NCBI RefSeq assembly: GCF_000484695.1
Contig: NZ_AXVR01000014.1
Span: 1-64,000 of the forward strand
DNA from: Salinispora cortesiana
Lineage (GTDB): Bacteria; Actinomycetota; Actinomycetes; Mycobacteriales; Micromonosporaceae
Reading direction: 5' to 3'
DNA: 64,000 bases
Shown: in pieces, positions 8,580 to 17,391 of the stretch
How the letters are laid out: each line of letters opens with the position of its first letter
Numbering within the stretch: the first letter of the stretch is position 1
Notes under the pieces: generated by a model
Databases searched by the model: none
Told to the model about the DNA's origin: nothing
Seen by the model: the letters and a program-made list of their open reading frames with translations, nothing else
Made by a program: the position numbers and the translations under genes

Positions 8580-9389
8580 TCAGACCTCGATGTTGAAGCG
8601 ACTGAGCAACTGCGGGGCGACCAGCCCGATGGCGGAGAGCACCGCGACGATGGTGAGCGCGGTCCGGACGAAGACCACTTCGGTCTTGCCGCCCGCGCGG
8701 AGCGCGATCGAGTCCGGCAGGCTGATCATCCGCCACATCCGACGTTTGATCGGGATCGGCCAGAGGATCGGCACCCCGGCCCGAGTGATCATGTCGCCGA
8801 GGATGTGGATGAAGCAGCCGACACCGACGGCCAGCCCGATCATCGGATAGCCGCGGTCTCCCGGCAGGGTGGCGAAGGTGAACCACGCCGCGGCGAGCGA
8901 GGCGAGGGTCACCACGAGCCAGCCGGCGCGTTCGGCCCAGTCGTCGAAGAGGCCGCGTAGGGCGAGACCGAACATGAAGAAGAGGATGCCGATCACCGCC
9001 CACTTGCCGTACGCGGCGCAGAGCGCGGTGGTGCCCCAGCCGACCAGCACGGTGAAGGGGATGGTGTGGGTGAGGGTGCGGTGCCCGTTGGTGCGGCGCG
9101 GGTCGCGACTCAACTTCGTCGCATAGTAGACGCCGAGCGACACCTTCTCGGTCACCTCGGCGACGAAGAGGGAGAAGACGCCGAAGGTGCGGGCGACCGT
9201 GGCACCACCCTGGTTTCGGGTGACCTTGCCGGAGAGGTCGAGGTCGGGAAAGAGCGCACCCCCCGCGCAGACCGCGGTGCCGACGGCGAGTGCGAGCGGC
9301 GACTGCTCGTAGCCGGCGAAGTGGTCCAGCGCCAAGGAGCCGGCCAGCCACACCGCCGCGCCAGACAGCGCGTGCGACGGTCCCATCAT
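8580..9389 (-). CDS. YdjM/DUF457-like membrane-bound metal-dependent hydrolase
   Basis: This 269-residue membrane protein has about six hydrophobic segments. It has the motifs of the LexA-regulated YdjM family: GPSHALSGAAV near the N-terminus, GALFPDLDLSG, HRTLTHTIPF and CFIHILGDMIT. The histidines and aspartates are thought to bind metal at the membrane surface. Biochemical activity is not established for this family. It heads a two-gene unit with the amidohydrolase. Confidence 0.8.
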   Translation of the reverse strand: MMGPSHALSGAAVWLAGSLALDHFAGYEQSPLALAVGTAVCAGGALFPDLDLSGKVTRNQGGATVARTFGVFSLFVAEVTEKVSLGVYYATKLSRDPRRTNGHRTLTHTIPFTVLVGWGTTALCAAYGKWAVIGILFFMFGLALRGLFDDWAERAGWLVVTLASLAAAWFTFATLPGDRGYPMIGLAVGVGCFIHILGDMITRAGVPILWPIPIKRRMWRMISLPDSIALRAGGKTEVVFVRTALTIVAVLSAIGLVAPQLLSRFNIEV

Positions 9390-9446
9390 GCCCGCTCACC
9401 CTCCCCGGATCCCGGACGCCCAGAAGCTACGTCACTGTAGTGCAGT

Positions 9447-9458
9447 GGCGGTACCGCC
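9447..9458. repeat. 12-bp perfect palindrome between divergent genes
   Basis: GGCGGTACCGCC lies in the 216-base gap between the divergent YdjM-like gene and the HAD phosphatase gene. It may be an operator for either gene. There is no other support, and GC-rich palindromes arise often by chance in such DNA. Confidence 0.3.
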
Positions 9459-9605
9459 CGGGAGCACACCCGTCCTCCGAAAGGGACGGTGTCGCCCAGA
9501 GCTGCCCGGACCCTGCCGCTGCTCTCCCGGCGGCGGGTGAGAAACCAGGTGACCGGGTCGGTGTGGGCTCGTTACGGTGGCGCCGACTGTTGACGGGAGG
9601 GCGAC

Positions 9606-10307
9606 ATGGCAGGTGTACGCCGACACGGGCAGGTGTTGATCTTCGATGCCGACGACACGCTCTGGGAGAACAACATCGTCTTCGAGCGGGTCATCGAGGA
9701 CTTTCTGACCTGGGTGGCGCACCCGACCCTGGAGCGCACCGAGATCCGTACGATACTCGACGACATCGAGCGGGCCAACGCGGTCGTGCACGGCTACGGT
9801 GGCAAGGTCTTTCTGCGGAGTCTCGGTGAGTGTTTCGAGCGGCTGCGGGAGCGGCCGGCCACGGCCGCCGAGCGGCGGGGAATCGAGGAGTTGGCCGTCG
9901 CTCTGGTCGAGCACCGGGTGGAGCTGATGCCGGGGGTGGCTGCGGCGTTGGACGAGTTGGCCGGCCGGCACGAGCTGTTCCTGCTCACCAAGGGCGACCG
10001 GGAGGAGCAGCAGCGGAAGCTGGACGCCTCGGACCTGCTGCACCATTTCCGGGCCGTGCACATTGTGCCGGAGAAGGACGTGACCACCTACCGGTGGCTG
10101 GCCAACAAGCACGACTTCGTACCGTCTCGTGCCTGGATGATCGGGAACTCGCCGAAGTCAGACATTCTGCCGGCCCGGGCGGCCGGGATGAACGCCGTCT
10201 ACGTTCCGAACGAGAACACCTGGGTGTTGGAGCACGACGTGCTGGACCACGACGACACGGCGGTGCTGCACCTCACCGCCTTCCCCGACCTGCTGCACCA
10301 CTTCTGA
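9606..10307 (+). CDS. HAD family hydrolase
   Basis: This 233-residue haloacid-dehalogenase-fold phosphatase has motif I as FDADDT (Asp14 nucleophile, Asp16 acid/base). Motif II is LLTKGD, and motif IV is about residue 180 (MIGNSPKSDILPARAAGMNAVYV). A helical cap lies between motifs I and II. The substrate is not evident. It stands alone, and a strong hairpin follows immediately downstream. Confidence 0.85.
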   Translation: MAGVRRHGQVLIFDADDTLWENNIVFERVIEDFLTWVAHPTLERTEIRTILDDIERANAVVHGYGGKVFLRSLGECFERLRERPATAAERRGIEELAVALVEHRVELMPGVAAALDELAGRHELFLLTKGDREEQQRKLDASDLLHHFRAVHIVPEKDVTTYRWLANKHDFVPSRAWMIGNSPKSDILPARAAGMNAVYVPNENTWVLEHDVLDHDDTAVLHLTAFPDLLHHF

Positions 10308-10310
10308 TGC

Positions 10311-10346
10311 GCTGAGCGCTCCACTCTTGATGGTGGAGCGCTCAGC
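10311..10346. terminator. Bidirectional hairpin terminator
   Basis: A 14-bp perfect stem (10311-10324 with 10333-10346) with an 8-base loop lies between the convergent HAD hydrolase gene and the small gene ending at 10369. There is no U-tract, as is common for actinobacterial intrinsic terminators. Confidence 0.75.
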
Positions 10347-10368
10347 GGCAACTGATGCACAAGAGCGC

Positions 10369-10638
10369 TCACACGTCCGTGCCGCGGACGATCGCCACCG
10401 CCACCCGGCAGAACTCGTCCATGTCGGGCTGGAACCCGGTCGCGATGTCGGGGTGCAGACCGGCGCGGGTCTCGTCCAGCAGCCGCTGGCAGACCTGCTC
10501 GACCGGCTCGCCGGCGTAGCTTTCCCGGACCCGGTCGGTGGCGGCCTGAAGCGCCGAGGTCAGCTGCTCCTCCAACGGGCCGCGTAGCTTCTTCTGCACC
10601 GCGTCCCGGGGCTCCAGCGTGACGTGTGGATCTGACAT
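10369..10638 (-). CDS. Conserved hypothetical protein, 89 aa
   Basis: This small soluble, mostly helical protein begins MSDPHVTLEPRD. I do not recognise a named domain. A purine-rich AAAGGGAGCGCC precedes the ATG. It lies 45 bases downstream of the RusA-like gene on the same strand, so the two may share a transcript. The alternation of charged and Leu/Val positions fits a small helical bundle. Confidence 0.6.
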   Translation of the reverse strand: MSDPHVTLEPRDAVQKKLRGPLEEQLTSALQAATDRVRESYAGEPVEQVCQRLLDETRAGLHPDIATGFQPDMDEFCRVAVAIVRGTDV

Positions 10639-10683
10639 CGGCGCTCCCTTTCCTCGGCGACCGGGTCCCGCCGTCGGCGTCGG

Positions 10684-11115
10684 TTACACCGCGGTCGGCA
10701 CGGCGGCGACCCGCACCTCGTACGAGTAGTCCTCCGCCGGTTCCTCCCGGTACGTCATTGCTCTGATCTGCCGGTCATCGTCGTAGAGTGCGACGTCCAC
10801 CAGGACGCCGAGGTGGGCCAGGCCGATGCTGGCCACCCGCTTCTTGTCCTGGAGCACCGCACACACCCCGCCGAGTAGCGTGCTGGCGTCGGATGTGCGA
10901 TGCCCCGGCGGGCAGCGCAGCACGAGGTCCACTTCGATCGGCCCGGACAACGGGGTCCAGCCGGTGTGCTGAGCCGCCGCGCAGGCTGCTTGAAGTAGGG
11001 CGCGGACCCTCGTCGCCTGCCGATGTCCGGCGGCGAAGATGGACAGCGCCTCGGCTTTGACCGGTGGCAGGCCGCTCACCTTGACGGTCAGGGCGACAGC
11101 GCGGGTGTCCTGCAC
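10684..11115 (-). CDS. RusA-like (resolvase-fold) hypothetical protein
   Basis: This 143-residue protein ends with a stretch resembling RusA crossover-junction endonucleases. A SDAS...LLGGVCAVLQDK segment parallels the RusA DLDN..K..LDAL motif, and ALYDDDRQIRAMTYREE parallels the RusA WDDDxQI motif. The first acidic pair looks degenerate, so nuclease activity is doubtful. There are no phage genes nearby. An alternative is an unrelated conserved actinobacterial protein with chance similarity. A GGAGGTGCCGTT ribosome binding site precedes the ATG. Confidence 0.5.
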   Translation of the reverse strand: MQDTRAVALTVKVSGLPPVKAEALSIFAAGHRQATRVRALLQAACAAAQHTGWTPLSGPIEVDLVLRCPPGHRTSDASTLLGGVCAVLQDKKRVASIGLAHLGVLVDVALYDDDRQIRAMTYREEPAEDYSYEVRVAAVPTAV

Positions 11116-11307
11116 AACGGCACCTCCTTGTTGCGGATGATCCTGCCCAATCAGCGACGCAACGGTGAGGGTTCTCCGGAAAACCGGCCGATCGGGCGGG
11201 CAGGGTTGGCCGAGGCGTGTCGACGTCGCTGGCGAACGCGCAGGTAAGGCTAGTCCACCTGGCGCGCTCTGGGTAACTGTTCGCTCACTCGATGAGATGT
11301 TGTCCGG

Positions 11308-12216
11308 CTAGGATCCGGCCCCGGCGGCGGATCGGACGAACTCCGCGATCACCTTGCCGAGCTGCTCTCCCGCGTCCTCCTGGAGGAAGTGTCCGGCTCC
11401 CTCGATCACCGGGTGGTCGAGCCCGGCCGCACCCGGCACGGTGCGCCGCAGCACCGGCGCCATCCCGCCGGTGATCGGATCCCGGTCGCTGAACGACACC
11501 AGGAACGGACGCTCCCACCGGGAGAGCTCGGTCCAGGCGGCGCGGTTGGCGGTGCTGGCCGGATCGTCTGGTGCGGTCGGCACCAGGGTGGGCATGGCGC
11601 GGACGCCAGCGAGGTAGGACTGGTCCGGGAACGGCGCGTCGTAGGCCGCCAGCTCCGCCGCGGTCAGCTCGCTCTGGCAGCCGGACTGCACCAGGCGGGA
11701 CACCGTCAGCTCGGGGGCCGTCTCGACCATCTGCCGGAACTGCCACCAGAGCTCCGGCATTGGCTGGTCACCGGTGGGCAGCCCGGTGTTGGCGGCCACC
11801 ACCCGGGCGAAGCGGTCCGGGTGCTCGCCGACCAGGCGGAGCCCGATCAGGCCACCCCAGTCCTGCCCGACCAACGTCACCCCGGTCAGGCCCAGCTTGT
11901 CGAAGGCGAAGCTGCGGATCCACTCGACGTGTCGGGCGTAGCTGTGCTCGCTGCGCTCGGCCGGCTTGTCGGACCGGCCGAAGCCGATGAGATCCGGTGC
12001 GATGGCCCGCAGTCCGGCGTCGGCGAGCACCGGGATGACCTTCCGATACAGGAATGACCAGCTGGGTTCCCCGTGCAACAGCAGCACCGGTTCCCCATCC
12101 GCCGGGCCGGCCGTGACGTAGGCCATCCGTAGGCCGTCCAGGTCGACGTAGTGGGGCTCGTAGGGAAAGTCGGGCAGGTTGGTGAACCGGCTGTCCGGAG
12201 TGCGCAGTGTAGACAT
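11308..12216 (-). CDS. Haloalkane dehalogenase-like alpha/beta hydrolase
   Basis: This 302-residue alpha/beta hydrolase has the haloalkane dehalogenase signature. The nucleophile is Asp119 with an adjacent tryptophan (GQDWGG), the oxyanion loop is HGEPSW and the catalytic His276 sits in GAGHFLQED. An aspartate nucleophile followed by Trp separates these from ordinary esterases. The family replaces halogen with hydroxyl on alkyl halides, but the natural substrate of most genomic copies is unknown. The ATG at 12216 is preferred over an upstream TTG at 12225. It is monocistronic and convergent with the gene that ends at 12260. Confidence 0.85.
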   Translation of the reverse strand: MSTLRTPDSRFTNLPDFPYEPHYVDLDGLRMAYVTAGPADGEPVLLLHGEPSWSFLYRKVIPVLADAGLRAIAPDLIGFGRSDKPAERSEHSYARHVEWIRSFAFDKLGLTGVTLVGQDWGGLIGLRLVGEHPDRFARVVAANTGLPTGDQPMPELWWQFRQMVETAPELTVSRLVQSGCQSELTAAELAAYDAPFPDQSYLAGVRAMPTLVPTAPDDPASTANRAAWTELSRWERPFLVSFSDRDPITGGMAPVLRRTVPGAAGLDHPVIEGAGHFLQEDAGEQLGKVIAEFVRSAAGAGS

Positions 12217-12259
12217 GACAGTCAATATTTCACAGTGGGCCGGTGTGCGGTTACCGCGC

Positions 12260-13261
12260 TCAGCAGACCCGGGCCGACTGGGAGACGGCGTCCGCTCCTT
12301 CCCGCTCGATGGTGGTGAGGTTGTTGACCGTGGTGGCGGCGATGTTGCGCATCGCGTCCTCGGTAAAGAAGGCCTGGTGACCGGTGATCAGCACGTTGGG
12401 GAAAGTGTTGAGCCGGGAGAAGTCATCGTCGTCGAGGACCCGGTCGGAGAGGTCCTCGAAGAACAGGTCGGTCTCCTCCTCGTACACGTCGAGACCGAGA
12501 TAGCCGATCTGGCCGTTCTTGAGCCCGTCGATCACCGCTCGGGTGTCCACCAGCGCCCCGCGGCTGGTGTTGATCAGCATTGCGCCCCGGCGCATCTGGG
12601 CGATCCGTTCGGGGTTGATCAGGTGCTCGGTGTCCGGGGTCAGCGGGCAGTGCAGGGTGATCACGTCCGAGTCGCTCAGCAGGCGCTGCAGCGGCACGTA
12701 CTCGACCCCGGCCGCGGCCACCGCGTCGTCCGGGTAGGGGTCACTGGCGATTACCCGGCAGCCGAATCCGGACAGGATGCGGGCCACACAGAACCCGATC
12801 TTCCCGGTGCCGACGATGCCGACGGTCCGACCGTGCAGGTCGAAGCCGAGCAGCCCGGTGAGGGCGAAGTTGTGTTCCCGGACCCGGTTGTAGGCCCGGT
12901 AGACCTTGCGGTTGAGGGCGAGGATCAGGGCGACCGTGTGCTCGGCCACGGCGTACGGGGAGTACTCCGGCACCCGGACCACGGTGAGGCCGAGCCGGCG
13001 GGCGGTGGCCAGGTCCACGTGGTTGAAGCCGGCGGAGCGGAGCGCGATCAGGCGGACGCCGTCCGCGGCCAGCCGCTCCAGCACCTCGGTGCCGAGGTCG
13101 TCGTTGACGAACGCGCAGACCGCCGCCGCGCCGCTGGCGAGCTTGGCGGTCTGCGAGGTCAGTCGGGGCTCGAGGAATTCCAGTTCGTGGCCGTCGGCCG
13201 AGTTGGCCGCCGAAAGGAATTCGCGGTCGTATGGTTTCGTGCTAAACACCGATACGCGCAT
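12260..13261 (-). CDS. 2-hydroxyacid dehydrogenase, D-lactate dehydrogenase type
   Basis: This 333-residue NAD-dependent D-2-hydroxyacid dehydrogenase has the nucleotide-binding motif [10 protein letters not shown]. Active-site positions are in [10 protein letters not shown] (Arg), the PE-containing segment near VRVPEYSP, and ITGHQAFFT (His). The C-terminal pattern with FFED and DRVLDDDDF is that of fermentative D-lactate dehydrogenases (LdhA), which reduce pyruvate to D-lactate. Lactate formation would suit low-oxygen growth, in line with the nitrate reductase elsewhere in the window. GGAGG lies just upstream of the ATG at 13261. It diverges from the first drug-type MFS gene. Confidence 0.85.
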   Translation of the reverse strand: MRVSVFSTKPYDREFLSAANSADGHELEFLEPRLTSQTAKLASGAAAVCAFVNDDLGTEVLERLAADGVRLIALRSAGFNHVDLATARRLGLTVVRVPEYSPYAVAEHTVALILALNRKVYRAYNRVREHNFALTGLLGFDLHGRTVGIVGTGKIGFCVARILSGFGCRVIASDPYPDDAVAAAGVEYVPLQRLLSDSDVITLHCPLTPDTEHLINPERIAQMRRGAMLINTSRGALVDTRAVIDGLKNGQIGYLGLDVYEEETDLFFEDLSDRVLDDDDFSRLNTFPNVLITGHQAFFTEDAMRNIAATTVNNLTTIEREGADAVSQSARVC

Positions 13262-13345
13262 TTGGCACCTCCGGTGACCACCGTACGACTTGCCTGGTTG
13301 GCCGCGTACCGCGGGTTGTCGACTGGGGTTTACCGAATGAAGAAG

Positions 13346-13385
13346 TACAAAGAAGACATTTCCATATGAATAGTACGGTCTGGCT
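13346..13385 (+). promoter_or_regulatory. Promoter/operator segment shared with the second MFS gene
   Basis: This AT-rich stretch directly before the GTG at 13386 aligns, with substitutions, to the stretch at about 18916-18956 before the paralogous MFS gene. Shared blocks are ACAA, GAAGA-ATTT and ATGAATAGTACGGT, the last matching ATAAATGGTACGGT. Both lie within 40 bases of the start, so the transcript would be leaderless or nearly so. Conservation outside the coding region suggests a shared promoter or operator. Confidence 0.5.
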
Positions 13386-14774
13386 GTGCCGTTCAGCCCG
13401 CGCTTTCCTCGGCTGCCCGGCCGCGGTGTGGCGTCGGTGGCGGGTGGCGGTCGGCCGCCGCGTGGGCTGACGCTGGGCGCGGCCGCCGCATGCATCTTCA
13501 TCGTGCAGCTGGACTTCTATGCGTTGAGTCTCGCGTTGCCGTCGATGGCGGCGGAGCTCCATTCCTCCACCACCGATCTGCAGTGGGTGATCAGCGGCTA
13601 CATCCTGGCCCAGGCGGCGTTTCTCATCCCTGGTGGCAAGCTCGGCGACATCCTCGGTCGTCGGCGCATCCTGGTCGGGGGTTTGGCGATCTTTGGGATG
13701 GGGTCGCTCGGTGCGGGTCTGGGCTCCGATCCGCCGACCATGATCGCCTTTCGGGTTGTGCAGGGGATGGGTTCGGGCATCGTGTACCCGCTTGCCTTTG
13801 CGGTGATCACTGAGGCGTTCCCGGGGAGGCGGGCGAAGCGGGCGATCGGCAATGCCTACGGCATCGGGGCGGTGGCGCTGGCGTTGGGACCCCTGTTTGG
13901 TGGTGGGCTAACCGAGTTGGTGAGCTGGCGCAGCGTGCTCCTGGCGAATGTGCCACTCTGCCTCGTGGCGATCGTTGCCGCCGTCGTCTGGCTTCCTGAG
14001 TCAAGTGACCCCACGGTGTCGCGCCGGATCGACCTGGTGGGTCTGGTCGTGGTGGTGCTCGGGATTGTGGCGATCACCGTGGCCGCCGACCGGATGAACG
14101 CCTGGCGACCGGTGGTGGCCGCTGCCGTTGCTGTCGGCGGGCTGGTGTTGCTGGCCGCGTTCGTGCTTCGGGAGCGGGTAGCCGAAAGTCCACTGGTCCG
14201 GCTGGATCTCTTCCACGACGCCAAGTTCGTGGCGGTGACCCTGCTGGGGCTGGTCGCCAACATCGCCTTGGTGGTCATGATTTTCGCCACGACAATTCAT
14301 CTGCAGCAGGTCCGGGGCTACTCGCCGTTCGTCGCGGGCCTGGCCGTCTGCATCGCCTCGATCAGCGGCGGCGGCGCCAGTCCGTTCGCGGGTCGGCTCA
14401 GTGAGTGGGTCGCGGTGCGTCGGTTGATCGTCGCCGCCATCCTGGTCGGCGCCCTCGGCCTGCTCGTGGTGGCCTTCGGTGGCGCCATTTGGCCGTACCT
14501 GATCAGTCTGGCAGTCGCGGGGTTCGGCTACCGGATCGGGTTCACCGTGACCACTCTGGGCACGCAGGCGATGGTCCCGGCCGAGCGGGCCGGCGAGGTA
14601 TCTGGGGTGACGTTGTCGATTCTCTTCGCCGGCTCGGGTGTCGCCGTCGCGGCGGCCGGCACGCTGATCGAGCAGGGCGACCTCGCCACCGGCGTCATGC
14701 GGGTTCTCCTGGGGATAGCGGCTGGTAGTGCCGTGGCCGCGGTGCTGCTGGCCCGGCTGCCCCGATCCACCTGA
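13386..14774 (+). CDS. DHA2-type MFS drug exporter (copy 1)
   Basis: This 462-residue membrane protein has about 14 hydrophobic segments. It has the DHA2 (EmrB/QacA) motifs [12 protein letters not shown] (motif A, cytoplasmic loop 2-3) and a proline/glycine-rich motif C around [21 protein letters not shown]. Such proteins export hydrophobic drugs by proton antiport. A near-identical paralogue lies at 18957-20336, and long stretches are identical at the base level. The GTG at 13386 is preferred because the paralogue has an equivalent GTG. Regulation is probably through the conserved segment just upstream. Confidence 0.85.
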   Translation: MPFSPRFPRLPGRGVASVAGGGRPPRGLTLGAAAACIFIVQLDFYALSLALPSMAAELHSSTTDLQWVISGYILAQAAFLIPGGKLGDILGRRRILVGGLAIFGMGSLGAGLGSDPPTMIAFRVVQGMGSGIVYPLAFAVITEAFPGRRAKRAIGNAYGIGAVALALGPLFGGGLTELVSWRSVLLANVPLCLVAIVAAVVWLPESSDPTVSRRIDLVGLVVVVLGIVAITVAADRMNAWRPVVAAAVAVGGLVLLAAFVLRERVAESPLVRLDLFHDAKFVAVTLLGLVANIALVVMIFATTIHLQQVRGYSPFVAGLAVCIASISGGGASPFAGRLSEWVAVRRLIVAAILVGALGLLVVAFGGAIWPYLISLAVAGFGYRIGFTVTTLGTQAMVPAERAGEVSGVTLSILFAGSGVAVAAAGTLIEQGDLATGVMRVLLGIAAGSAVAAVLLARLPRST

Positions 14775-14895
14775 TCGGGGTGCACCGGAAGTGGCCCGGT
14801 TTATTGCACTCCTTTGGCATTAGCAGCATTGTCGCATTCAGTTTTCGTCGGTAATCTTCCCGGCAGCGGAAACTCCGGAAAGGGGTCGACTAATT

Positions 14896-16224
14896 GTGCG
14901 CGCGCTGCTGGGTAATCGCACCTATCGTTGGCTTTTTGCTGCCCAGATAGTCGCGCTCCTCGGCAGCGGTCTGGCGACGGTGGCGCTCGGGCTGCTCGCC
15001 TACGACCTCGCGGGCGCGCGGGCCGGAGCGGTCCTCGGCACCGCGCTGACGATCAAGATGGTCGCCTACGTGTGCGTGTCGCCCCTGGTCGGGGCGGTGC
15101 TGGACCGGGTGCCACGGGGTGTGGTGATGGTGGGCGCCGACCTGGTCCGGCTCGGCGTCGTCCTGCTGCTGCCGTGGGTCGAGGCGATCTGGCAGGTCTA
15201 TCTGCTCATCGCGGTGCTGCAGGCCGCGTCCGCCACTTTCACGCCCACCTTCCAGTCCGTGCTCCCGGATGTCATCCCGGATGAGGGGGACTACACGAAG
15301 GCGCTCTCCGCGTCGCAGCTTGCGGTCTCCCTGGAGAATATCGTCAGCCCGGTCGTCGCCGCCGCGTTGTTGCTCGTTGTGAAATTCAACGTTTTGTTTG
15401 TGGGGACGGCGGTGGGGTTTCTCGTATCTGCGCTGTTCGTCAGCGTGGCAACGGTGCCCCGGGCGCAACGTAGTAGCCGGGTCCGGTTCTCCGAGCGCCT
15501 TTTGGTCGGGATGCGCATGTTCGCGGGCACGCCACGGTTGCGGGCGGTGCTGGCGCTGAACATGGTGGTCGCCGGCTCCGGCGCCGTCACCCTGGTCAGC
15601 ACCGTCAATGTGGTGCGTGACCTGCTGAACGCCGCCGAAGCGCAGGTTCCACTCCTGCTCACCGTCTCCGGCCTCGGCAGTGTCGCGGCGGCGCTCGGCG
15701 CGCCGCTGCTGCTGCGCCGGCGTAGGGATCGAGGCGTACTGTTCATCGGCGCTGGCACGGCTCTGCTCGCCCTCTTCGGCGCGCTACTGCTGTCGATGGT
15801 GCCGTCCTGGCCGTTGGCGATGGGTGTCTGGCTGCTCATCGGCTTCGCCGGTGGCCTGATTGTCGTCACGGTCAATCGGGTGCTGCGCGCCTCGTCGGCG
15901 GCTGCCGACCGACCAGCGTTGTACGCCGCCCAGTTCTCCCTGTCCCACCTCTGCTGGCTGGTTACCTACCCCCTCGTCGGCTGGGTTGGCGCGGGGGTCG
16001 GCTTGACCACGGCGTGGGCGCTCCTGACGGGCTTGGTGCTCGTGGCGGGACTCTCCGCCCGCCGGCTCTGGCCCGTCGGCCTCCCCGAGGCGTTCCGGCA
16101 CCAGCATGACGTCAACGCCGACCGCGCGCACCTGGTTGACGCCGAGTGGAATGGAGTGGCGTGGGTGCACACCCACCGCGTGTTGATCGACGTCAACCAC
16201 ACTCGATGGCCCCAGCCGGCGTGA
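14896..16224 (+). CDS. MFS transporter
   Basis: This 442-residue protein has about 12 membrane segments and belongs to the MFS_3/enterobactin-exporter-like group (N-terminus ALLGNRTYRWLFAAQIVALLGSGLATVALGLLAYDLAG). The last 40 residues are hydrophilic and rich in His and Asp (FRHQHDVNADRAHL), an unusual tail that could bind metal. A TetR gene follows 72 bases downstream and may control it. GGAAAGGGG precedes the GTG at 14896. The substrate is unknown. Confidence 0.8.
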   Translation: MRALLGNRTYRWLFAAQIVALLGSGLATVALGLLAYDLAGARAGAVLGTALTIKMVAYVCVSPLVGAVLDRVPRGVVMVGADLVRLGVVLLLPWVEAIWQVYLLIAVLQAASATFTPTFQSVLPDVIPDEGDYTKALSASQLAVSLENIVSPVVAAALLLVVKFNVLFVGTAVGFLVSALFVSVATVPRAQRSSRVRFSERLLVGMRMFAGTPRLRAVLALNMVVAGSGAVTLVSTVNVVRDLLNAAEAQVPLLLTVSGLGSVAAALGAPLLLRRRRDRGVLFIGAGTALLALFGALLLSMVPSWPLAMGVWLLIGFAGGLIVVTVNRVLRASSAAADRPALYAAQFSLSHLCWLVTYPLVGWVGAGVGLTTAWALLTGLVLVAGLSARRLWPVGLPEAFRHQHDVNADRAHLVDAEWNGVAWVHTHRVLIDVNHTRWPQPA

Positions 16225-16272
16225 GTAAGTTGGATACGATCATGGCGATCATTGTTATAGCTGGACATTAAT

Positions 16273-16282
16273 CGAACGTTCG
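16273..16282. promoter_or_regulatory. Probable TetR operator (CGAACGTTCG)
   Basis: A perfect 10-bp palindrome, extended by AAT on the left and TTTAG on the right, lies 15 bases upstream of the TetR-type gene. It has the size and AT-flanked form of TetR-family operators and is likely an autoregulatory site. Confidence 0.55.
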
Positions 16283-16296
16283 TTTAGGCTTCGGGT

Positions 16297-16905
16297 GTGT
16301 CCGATGAGTCGCGGCCGAGAGGCGACAAGTCCTCCACAAAGAGTCGCATCCTTGCTGCCGCTATCACCCTCTTCGCCGATCAGGGCGTGGCGGCCACCGG
16401 AGTCCGTGCCATAGCGGCGGCCGCCGACGTCCACCCATCATTGATCATTCATTACTTCGGCACGAAGGACGGGCTACGGGTGGCCTGTGACAAGCATGTC
16501 GCGGCCTTCGTGCGGGAGCACAAGCAGCAGGTGATGAGGTCGGCCGGGAGGTTCGACCCGGCGGCGCTGCGTGACCTGCAGGACGGGCCGCCGCTGCTGC
16601 GATACCTGGCCCGGACGCTGGCCGACGGCTCCCCGCACACGGCCGCGCTGGTGGACGAGATGGTCAATGACGCGGTCGGCTACCTCGCCGAAGGAGTCGC
16701 GTCGGGCCTGGTCCGAGAGACCGACTATCCCTATGAACGGGCGGCGCTCCTCGCGATCTGGTCCCTGGGTGCACTCGCCCTCCACGAACATGTGCAGCGG
16801 CTGCTCGGCGTCGACCTGACCAACCTCGATGGTGTGGCAGCGATGGAGTCAACCTACGGGCGCGCCGCGTCGGAGCTACTCGGTAACGGGATCTATCGCA
16901 CCTGA
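16297..16905 (+). CDS. TetR/AcrR family transcriptional regulator
   Basis: This 202-residue protein has an N-terminal TetR DNA-binding domain (residues about 13-60; ILAAAITLFADQGVAATGVRAIAAAADVHPSL is the classic pattern) and a helical ligand-binding domain. It starts with GTG at 16297. A palindrome lies just upstream. It follows an MFS exporter gene on the same strand and precedes a small membrane-protein gene by 33 bases, so it may control either or both. Confidence 0.9.
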   Translation: MSDESRPRGDKSSTKSRILAAAITLFADQGVAATGVRAIAAAADVHPSLIIHYFGTKDGLRVACDKHVAAFVREHKQQVMRSAGRFDPAALRDLQDGPPLLRYLARTLADGSPHTAALVDEMVNDAVGYLAEGVASGLVRETDYPYERAALLAIWSLGALALHEHVQRLLGVDLTNLDGVAAMESTYGRAASELLGNGIYRT

Positions 16906-16938
16906 TAAATTGCTACTCACACCCCTGAGGCGGCGAAC

Positions 16939-17328
16939 ATGGACCTGACCCAGACGCTCGGAAAAATCCTCTCGCTGTATCTGTTGACCTCCGGAGTCGC
17001 GTTTATCGTGGCCACCCAGTTCTATCTGCGACTCACCCAGCGGGCCGACCGGTCGGATCTGATGGCGGTGAACATCTCCGGCATGGTGCACCTCTTCGTC
17101 GGCTTCGGTGTGCTGGTCACCCACTTCGAGTGGGGTGGCCTGGCGGAGGTGCTGGTGACTCTGCTGGGAGTCTTCTTCACCCTGCGCGGGATCAGCTACT
17201 ACTGGATCCCTCAGCTGGTGCTCCGTCCGGCGGAACAGGGGCGCGGGTCAGCGCGGGGGCTCCGGGTGATGGGTGCCGCCTTCATCGGCTACGGCGCCCT
17301 TATGGGCTACCTCAGCTTCTTCGGCTGA
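16939..17328 (+). CDS. Four-helix membrane protein, 129 aa
   Basis: This small integral membrane protein has four hydrophobic segments (about residues 10-28, 47-65, 67-88 and 108-127) and few charged residues outside the loops. I do not recognise a named family with certainty; it resembles DUF4345-like proteins. It lies 33 bases after the TetR gene and probably shares its transcript. A 15-bp inverted repeat 22 bases past the stop marks the end of the unit. Confidence 0.65.
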   Translation: MDLTQTLGKILSLYLLTSGVAFIVATQFYLRLTQRADRSDLMAVNISGMVHLFVGFGVLVTHFEWGGLAEVLVTLLGVFFTLRGISYYWIPQLVLRPAEQGRGSARGLRVMGAAFIGYGALMGYLSFFG

Positions 17329-17350
17329 GCCAGTACGGGAAGCTCGGCGG

Positions 17351-17382
17351 GTCGGCGTCGCCTGAACTCAGGCGACGCCGAC
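17351..17382. terminator. Bidirectional hairpin terminator
   Basis: A 15-bp inverted repeat (17351-17365 with 17368-17382) with only two bases between the arms lies between the convergent small membrane-protein gene and the chitinase gene. The innermost pairs must open to form the loop. Confidence 0.7.
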
Positions 17383-17391
17383 CGCGTACGG

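Noticed and set aside
7672-9399. Single 575-codon frame spanning both the amidohydrolase and the YdjM-like gene
   Set aside because: Its first half is an out-of-frame reading of the membrane-protein gene. The real amidohydrolase starts at 8568.
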